From contig JBBAAR010000009.1 in NCBI GenBank assembly GCA_041658185.1, positions 70,754-134,753 of the forward strand: a stretch of DNA of 64,000 nucleotides, written 5' to 3'. The translations under genes and the position numbers were made by a program. Each line of letters starts with the position of its first letter. Position 1 is the first letter of the stretch. The DNA is from UBA8919 sp041658185. GTDB taxonomy: Bacteria > Elusimicrobiota > UBA8919. Shown here piece by piece: positions 14,022-21,217 of this stretch. The notes beneath the pieces were generated by a model. The model was not told the DNA's origin. It ran no database searches and was given only the letters and a program-made list of their open reading frames with translations.

Positions 14022-14102
14022 AATTACAAATTGAAAATTGAAAATTAAGAATTATGGATTTTGACATTTTAATTCTCAACTCTTAATTCTCAATTCTTAA
14101 TT
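14022..14102. repeat. GAAAATT/CAATTCT inverted micro-repeat between atpE and atpF
   Basis: Heptamers around AATTGAA and AATTAAG (14024-14053) are followed by complements around AATTCTC and CTTAATT (14070-14102). A related element encodes the signal peptide of the barrel protein at 58348. Confidence 0.75.
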
Positions 14103-14111
14103 GATTTTTTT

Positions 14112-14597
14112 ATGTTAGAAATTGACCTTAAAATTATTCTTGCGCAGATTGTGACATTTTTAATAGGAGTTTTTGTGCTTTGGAAAATAGCATGGAAGCC
14201 GCTTGTTGAAATTCTTGCCAAAAGAAAAAATGACATTTCAAAAAATATTTCCGATGCCCATAATCTTAAACTGGATACGGAGAAACTCAAAAATGACTAT
14301 GAACAGATGATAAAGGATATAGACAGAAAGGCGCAGGAACTTATTCAAAAAGCAAACAGTATCGGTGACGAGAATAGACAAAAAATAATAACAGAATCGC
14401 AGCTCGAGGCAAAAAAAATTCTTGATTCAGCAAAAAAACAGATAGAATATGAGCGGGAAGCTGTGAAGATGGATTTAAGAAGAGAAATCGTTCCTATTGC
14501 GATAAGCATTGCTGAGAAAGTCACCGAAAAACTAATAGACAAAAATACGAAAAAAGAGTTGATTGAAAAATTCTTACAAGATATTTTAAAACAATGA
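14112..14597 (+). CDS. atpF: F-type ATP synthase subunit b
   Basis: A 161-residue subunit b of the peripheral stalk. One N-terminal membrane helix (about 8-28) is followed by a long charged coiled coil, as usual; there is no second b' gene here. Its 3' end overlaps atpH by 4 nt (ATGA). The start lies right after the intergenic micro-repeat, without a clear ribosome-binding site. Confidence 0.94.
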   Translation: MLEIDLKIILAQIVTFLIGVFVLWKIAWKPLVEILAKRKNDISKNISDAHNLKLDTEKLKNDYEQMIKDIDRKAQELIQKANSIGDENRQKIITESQLEAKKILDSAKKQIEYEREAVKMDLRREIVPIAISIAEKVTEKLIDKNTKKELIEKFLQDILKQ

Positions 14598-15124
14598 AAA
14601 AAAATAATGTCGCTGCTATAAAGTATGCCAGATTACTTTTTCTTGATGCAAAAAATGAAAATCAAACGGATAAAGTAAAAAAAATGTTTGATATATTGGA
14701 GCCGGTCATGAAAGAAGAAGTAATGGATTTTTTTTTAAATCCGTTTGTGGATGAAGACATGAAACTTAAACTATTAAAAGATACTTTCCCTGCAATGCCG
14801 GAGATAATGTATGGTTTTTTTGCCCTGCTTATCAAAAAAAATGAAATGAAAATTCTACCCGAAATAATAGAAAAATACAGTAAACTTGTCCTGGACTTTC
14901 AGAATATCGTTGAGGCAAAAGTTATTTCGGTTGAAAAAATCGATGAATCGTCGCTATCAAAAATTAAAAAGATATTGGGGAAACTTACCAATAAAAATAT
15001 TATACTTGAAGAATCAATTGATAAATCACTTATCGGCGGAATTATAATAGAAACGGATAATTTGGTTATGGACGGTACGCTCCGAGGGAAATTTGAAAAA
15101 GTTCGGCTGGAGTTAATGGAATGA
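14594..15124 (+). CDS. atpH: F-type ATP synthase subunit delta
   Basis: A 176-residue delta (OSCP) subunit linking the peripheral stalk to the alpha3-beta3 head. The N-terminal helical bundle starts AIKYARLLFLDAK; the C-terminal part has the family's S-L-I-G-G-I-I-I-E and D-G-T-L-R-G-K-F/L segments. It overlaps atpF and atpA by 4 nt each, which indicates tight coupling. Confidence 0.94.
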   Translation: MKKNNVAAIKYARLLFLDAKNENQTDKVKKMFDILEPVMKEEVMDFFLNPFVDEDMKLKLLKDTFPAMPEIMYGFFALLIKKNEMKILPEIIEKYSKLVLDFQNIVEAKVISVEKIDESSLSKIKKILGKLTNKNIILEESIDKSLIGGIIIETDNLVMDGTLRGKFEKVRLELME

Positions 15125-16638
15125 ATCCTGAAGAAATTACAGATGTGTTGAAATCAAAAATTGCTTCTTTCAAACAAGATACTTTTCCGAAAATTTCTGA
15201 AAGGGGAGTTGTAATTTCTATTGTTGACGGGATTGCGAGGGTTCATGGTTTGGCAAACGCTTTTGTTAATGAGTTGATAGAATTTCCGAACGGTGTTATG
15301 GGCATGGCATTAAATCTAACCGATGAAGAAGTCGGCTGCGTTTTGTTCGGGGATGAAAAACTCTTATCGCAGGGAGATATCGCCAAAAGAACAAAAAGAA
15401 TAATGGAAGTTCCCGTCGGAGACGAACTTATCGGAAGAATTATAGATCCTCTGGGAAATATCCTGGACGGCAAGGAAAATCTAAAATGTTCAAATAAAAG
15501 AGCTATCGGAATTATTGCGCCCGGTATCGCCGAAAGGCAACCGGTAGAAGTTCCGCTTCAGACGGGCATTAAGGCAATTGATTCAATGATACCTATCGGC
15601 CGCGGACAAAGAGAACTTATTATCGGCGACCGTCAGACGGGTAAAACCGCAATAGCGATTGATACCATCATAAATCAGCGAAATGTTAAAAATAGACCCG
15701 TCTGCATATATGTGGCAATAGGGCAGAAACAGTCAACGGTGGCAAGTGTCTTTGAAACGCTGAAAAAATATAAGGCGGACGAATATACGATTATTGTGTC
15801 GGCCTCCGCGGCAGACCCCGCCCCGCTTTTATATATTGCACCGTATTCGGGTTGTGCCATTGCGGAGTATTTTATGTGGCAGAAAAAAGATGTTCTCATT
15901 ATTTACGATGACCTGTCAAAACATGCCCAGGCATACAGGCAAATTTCTCTTTTGTTAAGACGCCCTCCGGGTAGAGAAGCGTATCCGGGCGATGTTTTTT
16001 ATTTGCATTCCCGTCTATTGGAGCGAGCCTGCAAACTTTCAGATGAAAACGGCGGCGGTTCAATTACCGCATTACCGATAATAGAAACACAGGCCGGCGA
16101 TATTTCCGCATATATCCCGACGAATGTGATATCAATAACGGACGGTCAGATTTACCTTGAAAGCGGACTTTTTTATTCGGGTATAAGACCCGCCGTAAAT
16201 GTCGGATTGTCCGTATCCAGAGTCGGCGGCTCTGCCCAGATTAAAGCGATGAAAAACGTAGCCGGTCGGTTGCGTCTTAATATCGCACAGTTCAACGAAC
16301 TCTCTTCATTCGCCCAGTTTTCGTCGGAACTTGGTGACTCAACAAAAGCGCAAATTACCCGCGGGGAACGGTTAGTAGAGATATTAAAGCAGGACCAGTA
16401 TGAGCCGCTTCCGGTTGAAAAACAGGTTGTCATAATTTTTGCCGGAAGTTCCGGGTATCTTGATGATGTACTGCTTTCCGACATCAAAAAATTTGAAAAA
16501 GAACTCTATGAATTTATAGAAAAGAAATATCCGGAAATATTGGATGAAATAAAACAAAGAGGTGAAATATCCTCTGAACTGAATGTAAAACTTGAAAATG
16601 TAATAAAGGAATACAAAGAGGGCAGGTTAAAGGTTTAA
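15121..16638 (+). CDS. atpA: F-type ATP synthase subunit alpha
   Basis: The 505-residue alpha subunit, with the non-catalytic nucleotide site. The Walker A motif G-D-R-Q-T-G-K-T is at 169-176; V-G-L-S-V-S-R-V-G-G-S-A-Q and the rest of the core are normal. The last few codons (G-R-L-K-V) and the stop fall inside the GGTTTAA micro-repeat that fills the next gap, so the extreme C-terminus has probably been replaced by repeat sequence. Confidence 0.97.
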   Translation: MNPEEITDVLKSKIASFKQDTFPKISERGVVISIVDGIARVHGLANAFVNELIEFPNGVMGMALNLTDEEVGCVLFGDEKLLSQGDIAKRTKRIMEVPVGDELIGRIIDPLGNILDGKENLKCSNKRAIGIIAPGIAERQPVEVPLQTGIKAIDSMIPIGRGQRELIIGDRQTGKTAIAIDTIINQRNVKNRPVCIYVAIGQKQSTVASVFETLKKYKADEYTIIVSASAADPAPLLYIAPYSGCAIAEYFMWQKKDVLIIYDDLSKHAQAYRQISLLLRRPPGREAYPGDVFYLHSRLLERACKLSDENGGGSITALPIIETQAGDISAYIPTNVISITDGQIYLESGLFYSGIRPAVNVGLSVSRVGGSAQIKAMKNVAGRLRLNIAQFNELSSFAQFSSELGDSTKAQITRGERLVEILKQDQYEPLPVEKQVVIIFAGSSGYLDDVLLSDIKKFEKELYEFIEKKYPEILDEIKQRGEISSELNVKLENVIKEYKEGRLKV

Positions 16639-16679
16639 GGTTTAAGGTTTAAATTTTAACCTTTAATTTATACCTTTAA
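16637..16679. repeat. intergenic micro-repeat with inverted arms, copy 2
   Basis: Identical over 43 nt to 768-810. It begins in the last codon of atpA, overlapping the stop, and ends 23 nt before atpG. Confidence 0.8.
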
Positions 16680-16702
16680 CTTCCGAGTGTAACGAGGTTC
16701 AT

Positions 16703-17557
16703 ATGGCGACCTTAAAAGAAATCAGAAAAAAAATAAAAACGACAAAGTCAATACAAAAAACGACAAAGGCGATGCAGATGATTGCTTCGGCGCGATTTCA
16801 GAAAGCACAGCATCAAATAACATCTTCGCGTCCATATGCTCTCAAAATTCAGCATCTTTTATCCGATATGCTTAAAAAAACTGCGTCGCTGCCAATAATC
16901 CATCCGTTTTTATTCGGCGGGACATCAATTAGGGAAGGAATTCTTGTCATCACATCTGAAAAAGGACTCTGCGGGGCATATAATACCAATATTATGAAAA
17001 ATGCTTTTGAGTATATGAAGTCAAAAAATATAACCGATTTGGAGATTTTCGTCATCGGAAAAAAAGGGCGGGATTATTTTAAGCGGAACGGTCTCGTTAT
17101 CAAACATGAATACTTTGATATTTTTAAAAATTTTTCTTCCGTCAAAGCGGAAATAATCGCGGATGAAATAATAAAAGCATTTTTGGAAAATAAACTTAAG
17201 AAGTTCAGCATAATGTATGCCGAGTATATATCCCTTTTTTATCAGCCGATAGTCATAAAGCAACTTCTACCGATAATCCCGCCAATGCAAGATGGAACCC
17301 GGTTCAGTTTTGAGTACATCTACGAACCGTCCAGAAAAATTATCGTCGATAAACTTTTAAACAGATATCTGAAATCGGAGGTTTTTAAGATTCTTACGGA
17401 GGCATATACTTCTGAAATTGCATCCAGAAGAAACTCAATGGAAAACGCCAATAAAAATTCAATGGAAATAATTTCTGATCTTTCACTTGTTATGAATAAA
17501 TTAAGGCAGCAGCAGATAACTACGGAACTTACGGAAATAGTGGGAGCAAGCGGATAA
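16703..17557 (+). CDS. atpG: F-type ATP synthase subunit gamma
   Basis: The 284-residue gamma subunit, the central rotor shaft. N-terminal helix I-R-K-K-I-K-T-T-K-S-I-Q-K-T-T-K-A-M and C-terminal helix with E-I-A-S-R-R-N-S-M-E-N-A and Q-Q-Q-I-T-T-E-L-T-E-I-V-x-G-A are both diagnostic. The middle domain (about 75-210) is divergent but of normal length. Only 2 nt separate its stop from the start of atpD. Confidence 0.95.
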   Translation: MATLKEIRKKIKTTKSIQKTTKAMQMIASARFQKAQHQITSSRPYALKIQHLLSDMLKKTASLPIIHPFLFGGTSIREGILVITSEKGLCGAYNTNIMKNAFEYMKSKNITDLEIFVIGKKGRDYFKRNGLVIKHEYFDIFKNFSSVKAEIIADEIIKAFLENKLKKFSIMYAEYISLFYQPIVIKQLLPIIPPMQDGTRFSFEYIYEPSRKIIVDKLLNRYLKSEVFKILTEAYTSEIASRRNSMENANKNSMEIISDLSLVMNKLRQQQITTELTEIVGASG

Positions 17558-17559
17558 TT

Positions 17560-18957
17560 ATGAACAAAGGCAAAATTGTTGCGATAATAGGTCCAGTCGT
17601 TGATTGCGAGTTTCCGAAGGAAAATCTTCCTAAAATATATAATGCTATAACCTGTGCAGCGGATGCGACTCTTACGGCGACTTTTGAGGTAGCGGCGCAC
17701 ATCGGTGACAATACTGTTAGATGCATTTCTTTGACGGAAACCTCCGGTCTGTCACGGGGTATGGAAGCAATAGATACCGGTGAGCCGATAAAAATTCCTG
17801 TTGGACGCAAATGTCTCGGCAGGGTGATGGATTTATTCGGTAATCCGATTGACCATCAAGGTGTTATAAAATCCGAAACATTCAGAACCATTCACGCTTT
17901 GCCGCCTACGATTGTTCAGCAAAAAACCACGCCTGAAATTTTTGAGACGGGTATAAAAGTTATTGACCTTCTTTGTCCTTATCAAAAAGGCGGAAAAATC
18001 GGACTGTTCGGCGGCGCCGGTGTGGGCAAGACGGTTATCGTAATGGAATTGATACGCAATGTTGCCGTTCACCACAGCGGTGTTTCAGTTTTCGGCGGGG
18101 TCGGAGAAAGAAGCCGTGAAGGAAATGATTTGTGGCTTCAAATGAAAAATTCAAAAGTTATAGATAAAGCGGTGCTTGTCTTTGGGCAGATGAACGAGGC
18201 GCCGGGCGCAAGATTTCGCGTCGCACTTTCGGCGTTAACACAGGCTGAATATTTTCGCGATACGGAAAGACAGGATGTTCTTCTTTTCATAGACAACATT
18301 TTCAGATATGTTTTAGCGGGCTGCGAGGTTTCGGCGCTTTTGGGAAGAATGCCTTCCGCCGTCGGTTATCAGCCGACATTACAGACGGAAATGGCGCAAC
18401 TTCAAGAGAGAATTACATCTACAAAGGACGGTTCTATTACTTCAATTCAGGCAATCTATGTGCCTGCGGATGATTTGACAGACCCGGGAGTTGCCGCTAC
18501 ATTTTCTCATTTGGATGTCTCAACGGTGCTTTCCCGCCAGATTGTGGAGTTGGGAATTTATCCCGCTGTGGACCCGTTGGATTCTTCATCAAAAATACTT
18601 GACCCGAAAATTGTAGGAGTTGAACACTACACCGTTGCCAGAAATGTCCAGAAAATTTTACAAAGATACAAGGATTTGCAGGACATAATCGCGATTTTGG
18701 GAATGGACGAACTTTCGGAAGACGACAAAATTATCGTATCCCGCGCCAGAAAAGTACAGAAATTTTTATCACAGCCATTTTTTGTTGCCGAAAAATTTAC
18801 CGGCATACCCGGAAAATATGTTTCACTATCCGAAACGATTAAGGGATTTAAGGAGATTATAGAAGGTAAACATGACGCCTTGCCCGAGCAGACATTTTAT
18901 ATGACGGGAACCATAGACGAGGTGGAAAAAAGACAATCCAACAACGGTACCGAATAA
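17560..18957 (+). CDS. atpD: F-type ATP synthase subunit beta
   Basis: The 465-residue catalytic beta subunit. The Walker A motif G-G-A-G-V-G-K-T is at 151-158; G-E-R-S-R-E-G-N-D-L and F-I-D-N-I-F-R plus the A-L-L-G-R-M-P-S-A-V-G-Y-Q-P-T-L segment are conserved. It shares its last base with the first base of atpC (TAATG overlap). Confidence 0.97.
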   Translation: MNKGKIVAIIGPVVDCEFPKENLPKIYNAITCAADATLTATFEVAAHIGDNTVRCISLTETSGLSRGMEAIDTGEPIKIPVGRKCLGRVMDLFGNPIDHQGVIKSETFRTIHALPPTIVQQKTTPEIFETGIKVIDLLCPYQKGGKIGLFGGAGVGKTVIVMELIRNVAVHHSGVSVFGGVGERSREGNDLWLQMKNSKVIDKAVLVFGQMNEAPGARFRVALSALTQAEYFRDTERQDVLLFIDNIFRYVLAGCEVSALLGRMPSAVGYQPTLQTEMAQLQERITSTKDGSITSIQAIYVPADDLTDPGVAATFSHLDVSTVLSRQIVELGIYPAVDPLDSSSKILDPKIVGVEHYTVARNVQKILQRYKDLQDIIAILGMDELSEDDKIIVSRARKVQKFLSQPFFVAEKFTGIPGKYVSLSETIKGFKEIIEGKHDALPEQTFYMTGTIDEVEKRQSNNGTE

Positions 18958-19382
18958 TGAAAACTTTTTCGCTTGAAATTATAACACCTGAAAAAGTGGC
19001 ATATAAAGAAGAAGTTGAACAAATTTCAATTCCCGCTTTTGAGGGAGAGATGGGTGTTTTACCCGGACATATTGATTATTTAGCGATGCTTAATCCCGGA
19101 GAAATCAGAATAAAAAAAGATGATGAACTGAAACTTTTTGCCGTATCCGGCGGGTTTGCGGAAATCCATCAGAAAAATGTCGTAATACTCTGCGAAACGG
19201 CGGAGTCGGCGGAAGAAATTGATATTGCACACGCGGAACTTTTAAAACAGCGTGCAAAAGAAAAATTGAAAACAAAGGAAAAAATTGATACTGCTCAAAT
19301 TGAAGCACAAATTCAGCTCGCCGTCGCCCGCCTTAGAGTTGTCAGCGACCTTAAAAAACGAAAAAAGAAAAGAATCGCTTGA
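18957..19382 (+). CDS. atpC: F-type ATP synthase subunit epsilon
   Basis: The 141-residue epsilon subunit. The N-terminal beta-sandwich (about 1-85, with G-E-M-G-V-L-P-G-H and the G-G-F-A-E segment) and two C-terminal helices are present. It is the last gene of the operon. A consensus promoter for the next genes overlaps its stop codon region (TTGACA at 19379-19384). Confidence 0.95.
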   Translation: MKTFSLEIITPEKVAYKEEVEQISIPAFEGEMGVLPGHIDYLAMLNPGEIRIKKDDELKLFAVSGGFAEIHQKNVVILCETAESAEEIDIAHAELLKQRAKEKLKTKEKIDTAQIEAQIQLAVARLRVVSDLKKRKKKRIA

Positions 19383-19407
19383 CAAATGTTAGACTTTTTG
19401 TTATACT
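19379..19407 (+). promoter_or_regulatory. consensus promoter for the small membrane protein pair
   Basis: TTGACA at 19379-19384 and TATACT at 19402-19407, separated by 17 bp, form a sigma-70-type promoter overlapping the end of atpC. The start codon at 19418 is only 10 nt past the -10, so its transcript would be leaderless or nearly so. Confidence 0.8.
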
Positions 19408-19417
19408 GAAAATGTAA

Positions 19418-19609
19418 ATGAGATTAACTAAAAAGCAGAGAGAAAATATTGCGAAAGTATTGTTTAATTTTAGTCAAATTGTTTTTGCTGCTACAATTGT
19501 TGGAAGGATTATTTCATCTGAAAAAGTTCCTATAGTATCATTTATTACAGGATTGATTTTAGTTATCATCTTTTTAATAATTGGTATTGTATTAGATAAA
19601 GGAGAATAA
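19418..19609 (+). CDS. small two-helix membrane protein, unknown function
   Basis: 63 residues: a basic N-terminus (M-R-L-T-K-K-Q-R-E-N-I) and two hydrophobic segments (about 17-31 and 37-58). No family recognised with confidence. It has its own consensus promoter directly upstream and essentially no leader. Its stop region contains the ribosome-binding site (AAAGGAG) of the following microprotein, so the two are probably co-translated. Confidence 0.7.
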   Translation: MRLTKKQRENIAKVLFNFSQIVFAATIVGRIISSEKVPIVSFITGLILVIIFLIIGIVLDKGE

Positions 19610-19614
19610 AAATT

Positions 19615-19725
19615 ATGAATGAAATAGGCATTGCTTTTCTTGTGTTGTTAATATTTGGTGTAATTATTGCCGGAATTGTTATTAGTCAGGACTATAAAGA
19701 AAAACATTCTAAGGCAAGTCATTGA
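19615..19725 (+). CDS. 36-residue membrane microprotein
   Basis: An ORF of 36 codons plus TGA. One strongly hydrophobic segment (about 5-24) is followed by a charged tail (S-Q-D-Y-K-E-K-H-S-K-A-S-H). The GGAG overlapping the upstream gene's stop is suitably placed 10 nt before the ATG. The single-span layout and coupling to another small membrane protein support it as real. Function unknown. Confidence 0.55.
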   Translation: MNEIGIAFLVLLIFGVIIAGIVISQDYKEKHSKASH

Positions 19726-19734
19726 GAAAAAATT

Positions 19735-19809
19735 ATGTTTAACATTGATATCATTCAGAATCCCGTTGTGAATATCCCCGTCGGTAAAATTTTCGGGGGG
19801 GGGGGGTAG
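19735..19809 (+). other. 24-codon ORF ending in a G12 homopolymer
   Basis: ATG 19735 opens a short frame (M-F-N-I-D-I-I-Q-N-P-V-V-N-I-P-V-G-K-I-F-G4) that runs into twelve consecutive G's at 19795-19806 and then TAG. A poly-G tract of this length is a classic slippage site, but shifting by one or two bases leads only to other short frames in repeat sequence. It may be a gene remnant or a phase-variable microprotein. Confidence 0.35.
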
Positions 19810-19865
19810 AAACAGACAGAGATTAGAGAATAGAGAATTAGAGATTAGCAAAATATTTTTTGTAG

Positions 19866-19889
19866 GCACGAATTCATTCGTGCTTTTTT
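19866..19889 (+). terminator. intrinsic terminator from a CACGAAT hairpin
   Basis: GCACGAAT (19866-19873) pairs with ATTCGTGC (19876-19883) over a 2-nt loop and is followed by six T's. It probably ends the small-protein transcript and is built from the CACGAAT dispersed motif. Confidence 0.75.
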
Positions 19890-19907
19890 CTTTAATGTTT
19901 TTGTAGT

Positions 19908-19936
19908 GCGACCTTTTAAGGTCGCTTTTTATTTTT
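19908..19936 (+). terminator. second intrinsic terminator (GCGACCTT hairpin)
   Basis: GCGACCTT (19908-19915) pairs with AAGGTCGC (19918-19925), followed by TTTTTATTTTT. Nearly the same hairpin lies immediately before uvrB (35037-35060). GAGAATTAG-type repeats fill the rest of the gap to the next gene. Confidence 0.8.
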
Positions 19937-20017
19937 GACAGGATTAACAGGATTTTAATTCTCTAATTCTCTGTCGTATAAACTAATTCTCTAACATTAA
20001 AAATGGGGTGATAAAAA

Positions 20018-20362
20018 ATGGCAAGAAAATCCAGGTCAATCGGCGATGAGGTCTCAAGGTTCAAAGTTATGTTGGGCGGGCTGAAAAACAATTCCGCTGA
20101 TTTTTCGTTTCTGAAGGATGAACTGAAAACAACAGAGACAAATATCGCGAAACTTGAAACGGAAAACAGCAAGCAGGAGAAGTTGAAAGCGGACTTGAAG
20201 GCGCAGACCGAGGCGGTAAATACTTTATTGGATGGTTTGCAAAAAAGTTATGCCTCATATACAAGATATGTGAAGGGAAAATACGGTCCGAAGGCAGCCA
20301 AACTGCGCGAGTTTATCCCTCAGGTTGAAGGCGAGATAAAGTCAACAAAAAAAGTAAGTTGA
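20018..20362 (+). CDS. second small helical (coiled-coil) protein upstream of a 21-bp array
   Basis: 114 residues, highly charged and helical, with a clear coiled-coil stretch (about 30-75: L-K-D-E-L-K, N-I-A-K-L-E-T-E-N-S, K-L-K-A-D-L-K-A-Q-T-E-A-V). No signal peptide, membrane segment or known family. GGGGTGAT lies at its start. It parallels the gene at 7639 in size, helical content, the L-K-A/S-Q-T-E-A motif and a downstream 21-bp array in its own reading frame. Confidence 0.75.
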   Translation: MARKSRSIGDEVSRFKVMLGGLKNNSADFSFLKDELKTTETNIAKLETENSKQEKLKADLKAQTEAVNTLLDGLQKSYASYTRYVKGKYGPKAAKLREFIPQVEGEIKSTKKVS

Positions 20363-20380
20363 ATGGGATGAGAGGTAATC

Positions 20381-20490
20381 GCCTTAACCCTTAAGGCGAC
20401 TGCCTTTAACTCCGGGGCAAGTGCCTTTGAGTTCCGGGTAAATGCCTTTGAGTTCAAGGCAGATGCCTTGTAGTTGCAGGGTTTGTCCCT
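20381..20490. repeat. degenerate 21-bp tandem array, 5-6 phased units
   Basis: GCCTT starts at 20381, 20402, 20423, 20444 and 20465, exactly 21 bp apart, with a weaker sixth unit at 20486. In the frame of the upstream gene it reads heptapeptides around A-F-E-F-K-A/V-N, beyond two in-frame TGA codons (20360 and 20369) and ending at a TAG near 20470. The unit sequence differs from the array at 8014-8249, but period, strictness and position are the same. Confidence 0.85.
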
Positions 20491-20491
20491 G

Positions 20492-20578
20492 CCTGTGTAG
20501 TTGCCGAGCTTGCTCGGCTATGTAGTTGCCTGATTTATCAGGCGCATTAGCCCAATGAATTGGGCAACTACAACAATT
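20492..20578. repeat. cluster of TAGTTGCC mini-hairpins
   Basis: Three consecutive short hairpins of the form TAGTTGCC plus self-complementary core (GAGC/GCTC, TGAT/ATCA, CCCAAT/ATTGGG), ending in GGGCAACTAC. The family recurs near 23380-23470, 28487-28525, 43412-43440, 48270-48345 and 49660-49715. Confidence 0.75.
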
Positions 20579-20599
20579 ACAAAAACGGAGGTGATTTAG

Positions 20600-21070
20600 A
20601 TGAGTAGAAAATTTGTATTGAAGTTGTTTTTGTTTTGTTTGCTTACTTCGTCCTGTCTCTATGGAGAAGTCGCAAAAGGCGATTTAGGTATCGGGGTAAA
20701 TTTTCCGGGGTTAGGTGCGAGGTATTTTTTCAGCGATAAAATTTCCGTTGAACTGAAAGGTCAACTTGAAACGGACATTGTCGTCGGCGGGTTGAGGGGT
20801 TATTATTATTTTTCACCCGAAGCGAAATATCTTTTATTCGCCGGATTGGAAGGTGATTTTGTAACATTCAAGGGAGATGACAGTAAAGGCAACGGAATTG
20901 CGGGGGAGGTCTTCGTCGGCGGTGAGTATTTTTTTGCGAAAAGTTTTTCGTTCCAGTTGGATTTAGGACCCGCATTCGTTTCGCTTAAAGATACGAAAGA
21001 CACATCGGAGTCGGTAAGCGGTTTGGAGTATGTAGTCAATTTCGGAATAAATTATTATTTAGGAAAATGA
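20600..21070 (+). CDS. small outer-membrane beta-barrel protein
   Basis: 156 residues: a signal peptide (about 1-22, ending C-L-Y-G-E) followed by alternating amphipathic strands with many Gly and aromatic residues, ending in a terminal strand (V-V-N-F-G-I-N-Y-Y-L-G-K). This fits an eight-stranded OmpA/OmpX-like barrel. GGAGGTGAT precedes the ATG. The specific function is unknown. Confidence 0.7.
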   Translation: MSRKFVLKLFLFCLLTSSCLYGEVAKGDLGIGVNFPGLGARYFFSDKISVELKGQLETDIVVGGLRGYYYFSPEAKYLLFAGLEGDFVTFKGDDSKGNGIAGEVFVGGEYFFAKSFSFQLDLGPAFVSLKDTKDTSESVSGLEYVVNFGINYYLGK

Positions 21071-21197
21071 AAATGGAACCACGAATGGACACTAAAAGAA
21101 TTAACCACGAATGAACACTAATGAACACTAATTTTATATTCGTGTCAATTCGTGTGTATTCGTGGCTGATATTTATTCGTGTTAATTCGTGGTTGAA
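21067..21197. repeat. CACGAAT/ATTCGTG inverted micro-repeat
   Basis: ACCACGAATG and AACACTAATG-type units (21077-21130) are followed by complementary ATTCGTGTCAATTCGTG-type units (21139-21193). It fills the gap before the FN3 protein gene. Related copies lie at 4597-4690, 33045-33152 and 51386-51452. Confidence 0.8.
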
Positions 21198-21217
21198 TCT
21201 ATGGAGGTGGGCAAATT

